Source: Streptomyces cavernicola (GTDB taxonomy: Bacteria; Actinomycetota; Actinomycetes; Streptomycetales; Streptomycetaceae). From it: a stretch of 64,000 nt of DNA. The stretch's first letter is position 1, and each line of letters begins with the position of its first letter. The notes under the pieces were generated by a model. That model was not told the DNA's origin and did not search any database. It worked only from the letters and a program-made list of their open reading frames with translations. Below are positions 8,954 through 21,601 of this stretch, piece by piece. The translations under genes were made by a program, and so were the position numbers. The stretch is taken from the NCBI RefSeq assembly GCF_029968035.1, contig NZ_JASCIQ010000024.1, positions 1 to 64,000 of the forward strand, given 5' to 3'.

Positions 8954-9772
8954 ATGAAGGCCATGAAGCCGACCTCCTTGCTCCGTGTTCTCACCGTCGC
9001 CGCCGTCACCGCGCTGGCGTTCACCAGTGCGCCGCAGTCCGTGCAGGCGGAATCCGAGCCCAAGGCGCCCGACGCGTTCGTGGCGCTGCAGGACGTGGAT
9101 CCGACGATCCTGCAGGAGATCAGATACACCACGCCGCACAACTTCGTGGGCGAGCCGATCGACGGCTACAGCAAGCCGATGTGCATCCTCACCGAGCCGG
9201 CCGCGAAGGCCCTCCACAAGGCGCAGCAGAAGCTGCTGTCCGGGGGCTACTCCCTGAAGGTGTACGACTGTTACCGGCCGCAGCGCGCCGTGGACCACTT
9301 CGTACGCTGGGCGAAGGACCTGGACGACGAGCGGATGAAGCCGGAGTTCTATCCGCAGGTCGACAAGTCGAGGTTGTTCGCTGACGGTTACATCGCGGAG
9401 AAGTCCGGGCACAGCCGCGGCTCGACCGTGGACCTGACCGTGGTGAAGCTGCCGGCCGTGCCCACGCGCCCCTATGTGCCGGGCGAGCCCCTGGTGCCGT
9501 GTTACGCGCCGCAGGGCGAGCGTTTCCCGGACAACTCCGTGGACATGGGTACCGGGTTCGACTGCTTCGACACTCTGTCGCACACGGACGACCCGAGGGT
9601 CACGGGCGAGCAGCGCGCCAACCGGGACCTGCTGCGGGGCGTGCTCGCCGAGCGGGGATTCGTCAACCTGCCTGAGGAGTGGTGGCACTTCACGTACAAG
9701 CCGGAGCTGTTCCCCGACACGTACTTCGACTTTCCGGTGGCGCGAAGGTCGTTGAGCGGGCACCGCGCGTGA
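8954..9772 (+). CDS. Secreted D-Ala-D-Ala dipeptidase-like M15 peptidase (VanX family)
   Basis: Predicted zinc peptidase that cleaves D-alanyl-D-alanine or trims peptidoglycan stem peptides. The 272 residues begin with a clear signal peptide (residues about 1-32, ending SVQAES), so unlike glycopeptide-resistance VanX, which is cytoplasmic, this one is exported. The zinc-binding motif SGHSRGSTVDLT and the C-terminal EEWWHFTY, which carries the catalytic Glu and the third ligand, are intact. ATG at 8954 or 8963 may be used. No vanH or vanA genes are nearby, so a cell-wall recycling role is more likely than resistance. Confidence 0.85.
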   Translation: MKAMKPTSLLRVLTVAAVTALAFTSAPQSVQAESEPKAPDAFVALQDVDPTILQEIRYTTPHNFVGEPIDGYSKPMCILTEPAAKALHKAQQKLLSGGYSLKVYDCYRPQRAVDHFVRWAKDLDDERMKPEFYPQVDKSRLFADGYIAEKSGHSRGSTVDLTVVKLPAVPTRPYVPGEPLVPCYAPQGERFPDNSVDMGTGFDCFDTLSHTDDPRVTGEQRANRDLLRGVLAERGFVNLPEEWWHFTYKPELFPDTYFDFPVARRSLSGHRA

Positions 9773-9832
9773 GGCGGTTTCCGCCTCTGTCGGTGTGCGG
9801 CCGGGCGTGGCACACTGCGAGCCACAAACAGT

Positions 9833-9849
9833 TCTGACGTTCCGTCAGA
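9833..9849. promoter_or_regulatory. Operator: perfect inverted repeat TCTGACG-N3-CGTCAGA
   Basis: A perfect 7+3+7 inverted repeat lies 39 bases before the TTG start of the DUF35 gene. Its size and symmetry suit a TetR-family repressor. The core TGACG-N3-CGTCAGA recurs at 61619-61633 upstream of another lipid-type operon, suggesting one shared regulator. No TetR gene is in the window. Confidence 0.7.
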
Positions 9850-9887
9850 TCGAGTGGGATCATGGGATCCAGTGCCGGGGAGGGACC

Positions 9888-10331
9888 TTGACGCGTCAGC
9901 GGACACCGGTCGTGGCCGATTGGTTCAGTGGGGAGGGCGACGGCTTCCGCCTGCTCGGGACGCGCTGCGCGGCCTGCGGGTCGGTCTTCTTCCCGCGCGA
10001 GGACACGTACTGCCGCAACCCGGGATGCGCGGGCGGGGAGCTGGTCGAGGCGCCGCTGTCGAAGCGGGGGCGCGTCTGGTCGTACACCGACGGGCGCTAT
10101 CGCCCGCCCGCGCCCTATGTGTCGGATCCGGAGCGGGAGTGGGAGCCGTACACGCTCGTCGCGGTCGAGTTGGAGGCCGAGCGGCTCGTGGTGCTCGGGC
10201 AGGCCGTGCCCGGGGTGACGCCGGGGCAGCTCGCCGTCGGCATGGAGGTGGAGGCCGTGCCGGGCGTCCTGAACGAGGACGCGGACACCACGTGGACGAC
10301 CTGGCACTGGAAGCCGGTGGACGAGCGATGA
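9888..10331 (+). CDS. Zn-ribbon domain-containing OB-fold protein (DUF35 type)
   Basis: Small partner subunit of thiolase-like or acyl-CoA enzymes; the family supplies a zinc ribbon plus OB-fold that binds CoA. The four ligand cysteines are visible as CAAC and CRNPGC near residues 24-46, followed by the beta-rich OB domain. I chose the TTG at 9888 because GGGAGGGA precedes it and the protein then begins just before the conserved domain; a GTG at 9795 would run through the operator. It overlaps the thiolase-like gene by four bases (ATGA), so the two are translationally coupled and likely form a complex. Confidence 0.82.
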   Translation: MTRQRTPVVADWFSGEGDGFRLLGTRCAACGSVFFPREDTYCRNPGCAGGELVEAPLSKRGRVWSYTDGRYRPPAPYVSDPEREWEPYTLVAVELEAERLVVLGQAVPGVTPGQLAVGMEVEAVPGVLNEDADTTWTTWHWKPVDER

Positions 10332-11521
10332 GCGCGCGTGACGTGGCGGTGCTCGGCGCCGCGATGCACCCGTGGGGCAAGTGGGGCCGCAGCTTCGTCG
10401 AGTACGGCGTGAAGGCGGCGCGGGACGCGCTCGCGGACGCCGGCGTGGACTGGCGGGACGTGGGCTCGATCGTCGGCGCGGACACCGTGCGCGGCGGCTA
10501 TCCCGGGTACGTGTCCGGCGCGACCTTCGCCAAGGCGCTCGGCTGGCAGGGGGCGCGCGTCACCAGCGTGTACGCGGCGTGCGCCTCGGGCGCGCAGGCC
10601 GTGCAGACCGCGCGCACGCAGATCCTCGCGGGGCTCGCGGACGTGGTGCTCGTGGTGGGTGCGGACGCGGCGCCGAAGGGGTTCTTCCGGCCCGCCGGAG
10701 GGGACCGCAAGGACGACCCCGACTGGCTGCGGTTCCGGGTGCTCGGCGCGACCAATCCGGCCTACTTCGGGCTGTACGCGCGCCGGCGGATGGCCGTGCA
10801 CGGCGACACGCTCGCCGACTTCGCACAGGTCAAGGTGAAGAACGCGGCCATGGGCGCGCTCAACCCGAACGCCCGCTACCGCAAAACCGTCACTACAGAA
10901 GAAGTGGCGGCTTCCGCGGTCGTCGCCGATCCGCTGCGGCTGCTCGACATCTGCGCCACCTCGGACGGGGCGGCGGCGCTCGTCCTGTCCAGCCTCGACT
11001 TCGCGCGCCGGCACGGTGCGGCGGACCCGGTGCGGATCCGCGCGGTGTCGACGGTGACGCCGGAGTATCCGCAGACCGTGCTCGACCTGCCGGACATCGC
11101 GACCGATTCAGCGGCCGCCGTCGCCCCGCCCGCGCGCCCGTTCCGCGCCGCGATCGCGCACGCCGCGTACGAGGAGGCGGGCATCGGCCCGGAGGAGCTG
11201 TCGCTCGCGGAGGTGTACGACCTGTCGACCGCGCTCGAACTGCAGTGGTACGAGGACCTCGCGCTGTGCGGTGAGGGCGAGGCGGCGAAGCTGCTGAGGG
11301 ACGGCGCGACGGCTCTCGGCGGCCGCATCCCGGTCAACGTGAGCGGCGGCCTCGCGTCCTTCGGGGAGGCCGTGCCCGCCCAGGCCATCGCCCAGGTCTG
11401 CGAGCTGACGCAGCAGCTGCGCGGCACGGCTGGGGCACGGCAGGTGCCGGGCGCGCGGGTCGGCATCACCGCCAACCAGGGGCTGTTCGGGCACGGGTCG
11501 TCGGTGATCGCGGTCCGGTGA
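10328..11521 (+). CDS. Thiolase-family protein (lipid-transfer/SCP-x type)
   Basis: The 397 residues carry a thiolase fold. The nucleophile cysteine is present in VYAACASGAQA near residue 87, as is the GGLASFGEAVPA loop. At the C-terminus, where classical thiolases have a second cysteine (CxGxG), this protein reads NQGLFGHGSS. That is typical of non-condensing SCP-x-like lipid-transfer thiolases, which pair with DUF35 partners in steroid or branched-lipid side-chain degradation, often as aldolases. It is coupled to the upstream DUF35 gene. The substrate is unknown. Confidence 0.82.
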   Translation: MSARDVAVLGAAMHPWGKWGRSFVEYGVKAARDALADAGVDWRDVGSIVGADTVRGGYPGYVSGATFAKALGWQGARVTSVYAACASGAQAVQTARTQILAGLADVVLVVGADAAPKGFFRPAGGDRKDDPDWLRFRVLGATNPAYFGLYARRRMAVHGDTLADFAQVKVKNAAMGALNPNARYRKTVTTEEVAASAVVADPLRLLDICATSDGAAALVLSSLDFARRHGAADPVRIRAVSTVTPEYPQTVLDLPDIATDSAAAVAPPARPFRAAIAHAAYEEAGIGPEELSLAEVYDLSTALELQWYEDLALCGEGEAAKLLRDGATALGGRIPVNVSGGLASFGEAVPAQAIAQVCELTQQLRGTAGARQVPGARVGITANQGLFGHGSSVIAVR

Positions 11522-11689
11522 GGGCAGGGAAGTGAGGACGGTGCGGTGAGGTGAGGACGGGCGGGGCAGGGCCGCCCGGGGCTTGCGGCCTCGGCCCCCG
11601 GCCCCTCGTTCGTACGGAGAGTGACCGCGCGGAAAAGCTGCGTGAACAGCTCATGAACTGGGGTCCGGGAGGCGTCCGGGCGGGACATC

Positions 11690-13468
11690 ATGGTCGTCGT
11701 GCCTGTCTGGTCGGACTCCCTCCGCTTCGCCTTCCAGCCCGTCGTCAGCCTGACGACCGGAGCCGTCGCCGCACAGGAGATACTGGCCCGCCCCGAGTCC
11801 GGCGACGTCCTCGCCGAGGCCCGGCGCGACCCCGAACTCGACGGCCGGCTCGCCGCGTTCGCGGTGCGCGCCGCCGCCCGCCAGGAGTCGCTGCTTCCGC
11901 TGCATGTGAACGTGTTCGCGGGCACCGTCGCCGACCTCGGCGGGCTGGCCGCGCTGCGGGACGCCGTCATGGAGGCGGGGCGGCTGCCCTGGGAGGTCAC
12001 CGTCGACCTCGGCCCGCCGTTCACACACGTGCCGCAGCCCGCGCTCCTGGAGGGCGTTGCCGCGCTGCGGGACGACGGGTTCCGGATCTGTGCGGACGGG
12101 GTCGGCGACGGGGACGCGCCGCTGCGGCTGCTCGTCGACCTCGCGCCCGAACTCGTCAAGCTGGACGCCTCGTTGCTGACCAGGACGGCGGCGGTGCACG
12201 CCATGCGGGCGCTGTGCGACGAGCTCGGCGCGCTGCTCGCCGTCGAGGGCGTGGAGACCGAGCGGCAGTGCGCGGCGGCGCTCGCGGCGGGGGCGCAGCT
12301 CGGGCAGGGCCAGCTGTTCGCGCCGCCGACGCGCAGGCCCGCCGTCGACGTGTACGTGCCGGAGGCGGCGGCGCCGAGCCCGGACACGCCCCAATCCGGC
12401 CCGCCCGTACGGCAGTTCGTGCGCCCCGCCGCACTGCTGCCCGCGAGCGCTTCCGCCGGGCAGGTGCGCGGGCTGCTCACCGACGCGCCCGACGTCTCCG
12501 GCGTGCTCCTGGTGAACGCGCGCGGCGTGCCCGTACGCGCGGTGGACCGGGACCGCTTCCTGCTCTCCCTGTCCGGGCGGTACGGGCACGCCCTGTACGC
12601 GGACCGTCCCGCGGCGCGGCTCGCGGACGAGCCGCTGACCGTCGGCGTCGACGCCACGGCGTGGGAGGTCCTCGACCTGCTCGCCGACGGGGAGCGCAGC
12701 CGTACCGGGGACGACGTGGCGGTGGTGGACGGCGACGGGCGGTGCGTGGGCGTGGTGCGCCTGGCCGACCTGGTGCGGACCCTGGCGGACAGCCGGGTGG
12801 AGGAGGCGGCGGGGCTCAACCCGCTGACCAGGCTGCCCGGTTCGGACGCGGTGACGGCCGAGGTCGACCGGTGGATCGCGCAGGGCAGGGGGTTCGCGCT
12901 GAGCTGGCTGGACGTGGACGACTTCAAGCAGGTCAACGACGGGGCCGGGTTCGCGGCGGGCGACACGCTGATCCGGGAGGTCGGCGCGGCGCTCAAGGCG
13001 GTCGCCGCGGAGTCGGCGGGCGCGGGCAGGGCGACACAGGTGCGGGTCGGGCACATCGGGGGCGACGACTTCGTGGTCCTGGCCGCGCCCGAGGCCCTGG
13101 AGCCGGTGGCGGCGTCCGTGCTCGACGCGGCCTGGTCGGCGGGCGGCCGCGAGGTGACGTTGTCGGTGGCGACGGTGAACTGCCCGCCCGGCACGGTCGC
13201 CGACCACCGTCAGGCCGCGGCCTGGCTCGCGCCCCTGAAACAGGCGGCGAAGGCGCTGCGCGGGGCGAGTTGGGTCGTCGGCCGCGCGGGCAGCGAGGGC
13301 CACCGCATCCGCCGCGGCACGCCTCTGCCCCGCCAGGAGCCGCCGCCGCGCGGCGAGCCGGCCACCGTGCCGGGCCGCGCCCGGCACGAGTCCCCGTACG
13401 GCCCCGGCGCGGCGGCCCCGTACGGCATACGGCTCGACGAACACGGCAGCGGGCGGGCCACGGCCTGA
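11690..13468 (+). CDS. EAL-CBS-GGDEF domain protein with degenerate catalytic motifs
   Basis: The 592 residues read as an N-terminal EAL-like domain (about 1-240), a CBS pair (about 255-370) and a C-terminal GGDEF-like domain (about 375-560), a family linked to cyclic-di-GMP. EGVET and GAQLGQGQLF survive from the EAL domain. The EAL signature reads EIL, and the DDFG-type metal loop reads ADGVG. The GGDEF active site reads GGDDF near residue 457. Both activities are therefore doubtful, and a role as nucleotide sensor or scaffold is more likely. The CBS module could bind adenine nucleotides. It stands alone, with no membrane segment. Confidence 0.82.
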   Translation: MVVVPVWSDSLRFAFQPVVSLTTGAVAAQEILARPESGDVLAEARRDPELDGRLAAFAVRAAARQESLLPLHVNVFAGTVADLGGLAALRDAVMEAGRLPWEVTVDLGPPFTHVPQPALLEGVAALRDDGFRICADGVGDGDAPLRLLVDLAPELVKLDASLLTRTAAVHAMRALCDELGALLAVEGVETERQCAAALAAGAQLGQGQLFAPPTRRPAVDVYVPEAAAPSPDTPQSGPPVRQFVRPAALLPASASAGQVRGLLTDAPDVSGVLLVNARGVPVRAVDRDRFLLSLSGRYGHALYADRPAARLADEPLTVGVDATAWEVLDLLADGERSRTGDDVAVVDGDGRCVGVVRLADLVRTLADSRVEEAAGLNPLTRLPGSDAVTAEVDRWIAQGRGFALSWLDVDDFKQVNDGAGFAAGDTLIREVGAALKAVAAESAGAGRATQVRVGHIGGDDFVVLAAPEALEPVAASVLDAAWSAGGREVTLSVATVNCPPGTVADHRQAAAWLAPLKQAAKALRGASWVVGRAGSEGHRIRRGTPLPRQEPPPRGEPATVPGRARHESPYGPGAAAPYGIRLDEHGSGRATA

Positions 13469-13827
13469 GCGGGACGGCGCGGCTACGGGCCGTTCTGGCG
13501 GAACGTGTGCTTCCGCCCAACTTCCGCCCGTACGCGAACCGTTGTCGTCCGTGACCTTGACGGTGTCACAGCACCGGTGAACACTTCCGGGTGTCAGTCG
13601 GCATCGCCGCACTTCGGCATGGCGTCGCCCGAGGTCGCCGCGCGTCTCGCGGTCGGCAACAGGCCACTTCCCAGGGGCGATTCGGCTGCGACGGCACGCT
13701 CGTCACGGACGCCGGGCGGGGCCGGGGAACCTCATGGGCTCTCCTGCCTTCGGCCGACGTAGCCACGCACGCACCCTGCACGGAGGACCGGGGCGCAAGG
13801 CCCCGGGCATGGGCCAAGGGAGCCGCC
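13469..13827. other. Intergenic region upstream of glpF
   Basis: No gene is apparent in these 359 bases. Near 13550-13590 a GTGAACAC-N4-GGGTGTCA near-palindrome could be a regulator site. A small hairpin CCGGGGC-N5-GCCCCGG lies in the presumed leader just before glpF. The glpF promoter must be here, but I cannot place -10/-35 boxes with confidence. Confidence 0.4.
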
Positions 13828-14556
13828 ATGTACGCGAACGGTGACGTCCTCGTCGGTGAGATCATCGGCACCGCGATCCTGATTCTGTTCGGCGCCGGCG
13901 TCTGCGCCGCCGTCACGCTCAACCACTCGAAGGCCAAGTCGGCAGGCTGGGTCGTCATCGCGTTCGGCTGGGGCTTCGGCGTCCTGGCCGGGGCTTACAC
14001 GGCCGGGCCGCTGTCCGGCGGGCACCTCAACCCGGCGGTGACGCTGGGCATCGCCATCGACACCGGCAAGTGGGGCCAGGTCCCGCTGTACATCCTCGGG
14101 CAGATGATCGGCGCGGTGCTCGGCGCGGTGCTCTGCTGGCTGGCGTACTACGCGCAGTTCCAGGCCAACGCCGACAAGGAGACGGCCCTGCCGACGCTCG
14201 GGATCTTCTCGACCGCGCCCGAGATCCGCAACACCACCGCCAACCTCCTCACCGAGATCATCGCGACCGTCGGACTCGTCCTGCCGATCCTCGCCTTCGG
14301 CCTCACCGAGGGCCTCGGCGAGTCCGGCACGGCCACGCTCGTCGTCGCGTTCCTGGTGGTCGGCATCGGCCTCTCGCTCGGCGGTCCGACCGGGTACGCC
14401 ATCAACCCCGCCCGCGACCTCGGCCCGCGCATCGCGCACGCCCTGCTCCCGATCCCCAACAAGGGCGGCTCCGACTGGAGTTACTCCTGGATCCCGGTCG
14501 TGGGCCCGCTGATCGGCGGCGCGCTGTCCGGGATCGTCTTCAACGCCGCGTTCTGA
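13828..14556 (+). CDS. glpF: Glycerol uptake facilitator (aquaglyceroporin)
   Basis: Six-helix MIP-family channel for glycerol diffusion across the cytoplasmic membrane. Both pore half-helix motifs are present: GGHLNPAVT near residue 70 and YAINPARDLGPR near residue 191. The aspartate after the second NPAR is the residue that separates glycerol facilitators from water channels. I chose the ATG at 13828 (MYANGDVLVGE), behind AAGGGAG; the open frame upstream is Arg-rich noise. It is followed 58 bases later by glpK, so the two are one operon. No gylR-type regulator or glpD lies next to them, so this may not be the main gyl operon. Confidence 0.92.
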   Translation: MYANGDVLVGEIIGTAILILFGAGVCAAVTLNHSKAKSAGWVVIAFGWGFGVLAGAYTAGPLSGGHLNPAVTLGIAIDTGKWGQVPLYILGQMIGAVLGAVLCWLAYYAQFQANADKETALPTLGIFSTAPEIRNTTANLLTEIIATVGLVLPILAFGLTEGLGESGTATLVVAFLVVGIGLSLGGPTGYAINPARDLGPRIAHALLPIPNKGGSDWSYSWIPVVGPLIGGALSGIVFNAAF

Positions 14557-14614
14557 GCCCGCCGGGCACACCACACCAGCCGGGCGCACCAAACCAAGGG
14601 GACAAGGGGACTTC

Positions 14615-16123
<1,509 letters not shown>

Positions 16124-16156
16124 CCCCTCCGCTCCGCGTCGGTGAGATCTGCGGCT

Positions 16157-16180
16157 CGTACCCCGGTCGGCGGGGGTACG
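16157..16180. terminator. Bidirectional terminator between glpK and cvnD
   Basis: Inverted repeat CGTACCCC (16157-16164) and GGGGTACG (16173-16180) with an eight-base loop lies between two convergent stop codons. Confidence 0.7.
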
Positions 16181-16220
16181 GGCCGTAGTCCGTTGCCTTC
16201 CGGCCTCGCTGCGGCGCGGG

Positions 16221-16829
16221 TCAGCTGGTGGCCGGCTCGCGGGCGGCCGTCGCGCGGGCCATGGCGTGGCGTACGACGGTGACGAGGACGTTCTTGACGG
16301 ACTCGCGGTCGCGGGCGTCGCAGAGGACGACGGGGACGTGCTCGTCTATGTCGAGGGCCTGGCGGACCATGTCCTCCGGGTAACGGGCCGCGCCGTCGAA
16401 GCAGTTGACGCCGATCGCGAAGGGCAGGCCGCGCCGCTCGAAGTAGTCGACGGCGGCGAAGCAGTCCTCCAGGCGGCGGGTGTCGGCCAGCACGACCGCG
16501 CCGAGGGAGCCCTGCGCCAGCTCGTCCCAGAGGAACCAGAAACGATCCTGCCCGGGGGTGCCGAAGAGGTACAGGACGAGGTCCTCGCGGAGCGTGATGC
16601 GGCCGAAGTCCATGGCGACGGTGGTGGTGCTCTTCGTCTCCACGCCCGCCGTGTCGTCGACGGGGCGGCCGGCCTCGGTGAGGGCCTCCTCGGTGCGCAG
16701 CGGCTTGATCTCGCTGACCGTGCCGACGAGGGTCGTCTTGCCCACGCCGAAGCCGCCGGCCACGAGGATCTTCAGGGTCACCGGTTCGACGGTGGCCTTG
16801 CGCCGCTGAGAGCGCCCGAGGATCGCCAT
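16221..16829 (-). CDS. cvnD: Conservon GTP/ATP-binding protein CvnD
   Basis: Small Ras-like NTPase of the Cvn (conservon) systems, thought to act as the switch beneath the CvnA sensor on the inner membrane face. The P-loop GGFGVGKTTLVG lies near residues 29-40, with a G2-like threonine stretch (KSTTTVAMDFG), the G3 motif FGTPGQDRFWF, and a G4-like NCFD in place of NKxD, as is typical of the family. I chose 16829 (MAILGRSQRRK) behind GGAG. Normally cvnD follows cvnC directly; here it lies 3.9 kb away, beyond the oxoprolinase gene, with its own upstream region. Confidence 0.9.
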   Translation of the reverse strand: MAILGRSQRRKATVEPVTLKILVAGGFGVGKTTLVGTVSEIKPLRTEEALTEAGRPVDDTAGVETKSTTTVAMDFGRITLREDLVLYLFGTPGQDRFWFLWDELAQGSLGAVVLADTRRLEDCFAAVDYFERRGLPFAIGVNCFDGAARYPEDMVRQALDIDEHVPVVLCDARDRESVKNVLVTVVRHAMARATAAREPATS

Positions 16830-17024
16830 TGGTCTCCACTCCAGCATTGCCTACGGGGGTGAACTCTCCGCTGACATGGGCGAGTTCCGCAGCAGACTCT
16901 AGCGGCGACCTGATTCCGCTTCATCGCCGGAGGTCGATCGTGGCCGGAACGATGCAGGGGGCGTGGGCGAGTTCGCGAGCTTCGCTCCGATCTGCCGGAT
17001 CCGCAGGTCATGCCGTACGTCCGG

Positions 17025-17060
17025 TTCCTGTCGGTGGGCGCTTTCCTGTCGGTGGGCGCT
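17025..17060. repeat. Perfect 18-base tandem duplication
   Basis: TTCCTGTCGGTGGGCGCT occurs twice head to tail (17025-17042, 17043-17060) between the end of the oxoprolinase gene and cvnD. It is exact, so recent or constrained, and marks the junction where cvnD was separated from cvnABC. Confidence 0.85.
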
Positions 17061-17096
17061 GCGGTGCGCGCCGGTCCGTGCGGCCTGAACGGGCGG

Positions 17097-20726
<3,630 letters not shown>

Positions 20727-20764
20727 GGAGATCTCCTGCTCAGGGCACGCGCGGACCGGTGGTC

Positions 20765-21169
20765 TCAGAGCGCGCGCAGACCGTTGATCACGTCGCGCAG
20801 AATACTCTCGTCCGGCAGTTCGGCCGGGGGGACAGGGCGGGTCACGTGCACCAGGTCCTGGGCGACGAGGTCGCCGACCAGGACCCGGACCACGCCGATC
20901 GGCAGATCCAGCTCGGAGGCCAGCTCGGCCACCGACTGCGGGGACTCCCGGCACAGCTCGACGATGTCGACGTGCTCGGGGGCCAGGGTGTGGTCGGCCT
21001 CCCGGTCGCCCACCGCGGACTCGGCGACGACGACCGCGATCAGATCGAGGCGGTGCTGGCCCTCGCTCGTGGTGCGGCCCCGCGTCATGGCATACGGACG
21101 GACCACTGGTCCCGCGTCGTCGTCGAACCAGTGGGGCGCCCCGTGACCCGCATTACCGTCGATGGTCAT
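20765..21169 (-). CDS. cvnC: Conservon protein CvnC (DUF742)
   Basis: DUF742 proteins are winged-helix-like partners in Cvn complexes that link sensor and GTPase. The 134 residues contain the family core VRPYAMTRGRT, LAPEHVDIVELC and the helix-turn-helix-like VAELASELDLPIGVVRVLVGDLV. It follows cvnB by nine bases and precedes the oxoprolinase gene by 38. A DNA-binding role is not established for the family; interaction with CvnD is the usual view. Confidence 0.9.
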   Translation of the reverse strand: MTIDGNAGHGAPHWFDDDAGPVVRPYAMTRGRTTSEGQHRLDLIAVVVAESAVGDREADHTLAPEHVDIVELCRESPQSVAELASELDLPIGVVRVLVGDLVAQDLVHVTRPVPPAELPDESILRDVINGLRAL

Positions 21170-21178
21170 GCCATTCCA

Positions 21179-21601
21179 CTACCCGCCCGCGGGCACATCG
21201 GTGCGCGGCGCGGTCCCCAGATGTACGCCGACCCGCTTCACGAGGAGCGTCATCTCGTAGGCGACCAGGCCGACGTCGGTGTCCGCGTCCGCGAGCACGG
21301 CGAGGCAGCTGCCGTCGCCCGCGGCGGTCACGAACAGGAACGCGTCGTCCAGCTCGACCACCGTCTGCCGGACCTGGCCCGCCTCGAAGTGCCGGCCGAC
21401 GCCCTTGGCGAGGCTGTGGAAGCCGGAGGCGACGGCGGCGAGGTGCTCGCTGTCCTCGCGGGTCAGATCGGCCGAGACGCCGGTGGCGAGGCCGTCCGAC
21501 GAGAGGACGACGGCCTTGCGGATCGTCGCCACGCGCGCGACGAGGTCGTCGAGCAGCCAGTTCAGCTCGCCGATGTGTGCGGCTGTCTTCGGTGCGGTCA
21601 T
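21179..21601 (-). CDS. cvnB: Conservon roadblock/LC7 protein CvnB
   Basis: Roadblock/LC7-fold proteins dimerise and regulate small GTPases; CvnB is believed to act as a GAP-like or adaptor partner of CvnD. The 140 residues begin with the family pattern LNWLLDDLVARVATIRKAVVLSSDGL and include the central sheet DDAFLFVTAAGDGSCLAVLAD. Its ATG overlaps the end of cvnA by four bases, showing translational coupling. Confidence 0.92.
   Translation of the reverse strand: MTAPKTAAHIGELNWLLDDLVARVATIRKAVVLSSDGLATGVSADLTREDSEHLAAVASGFHSLAKGVGRHFEAGQVRQTVVELDDAFLFVTAAGDGSCLAVLADADTDVGLVAYEMTLLVKRVGVHLGTAPRTDVPAGG

Noticed and set aside
8954..9772. Vancomycin-resistance locus around the VanX-like gene
   Set aside because: No vanH, vanA or vanRS nearby, and the protein is exported, unlike resistance VanX.
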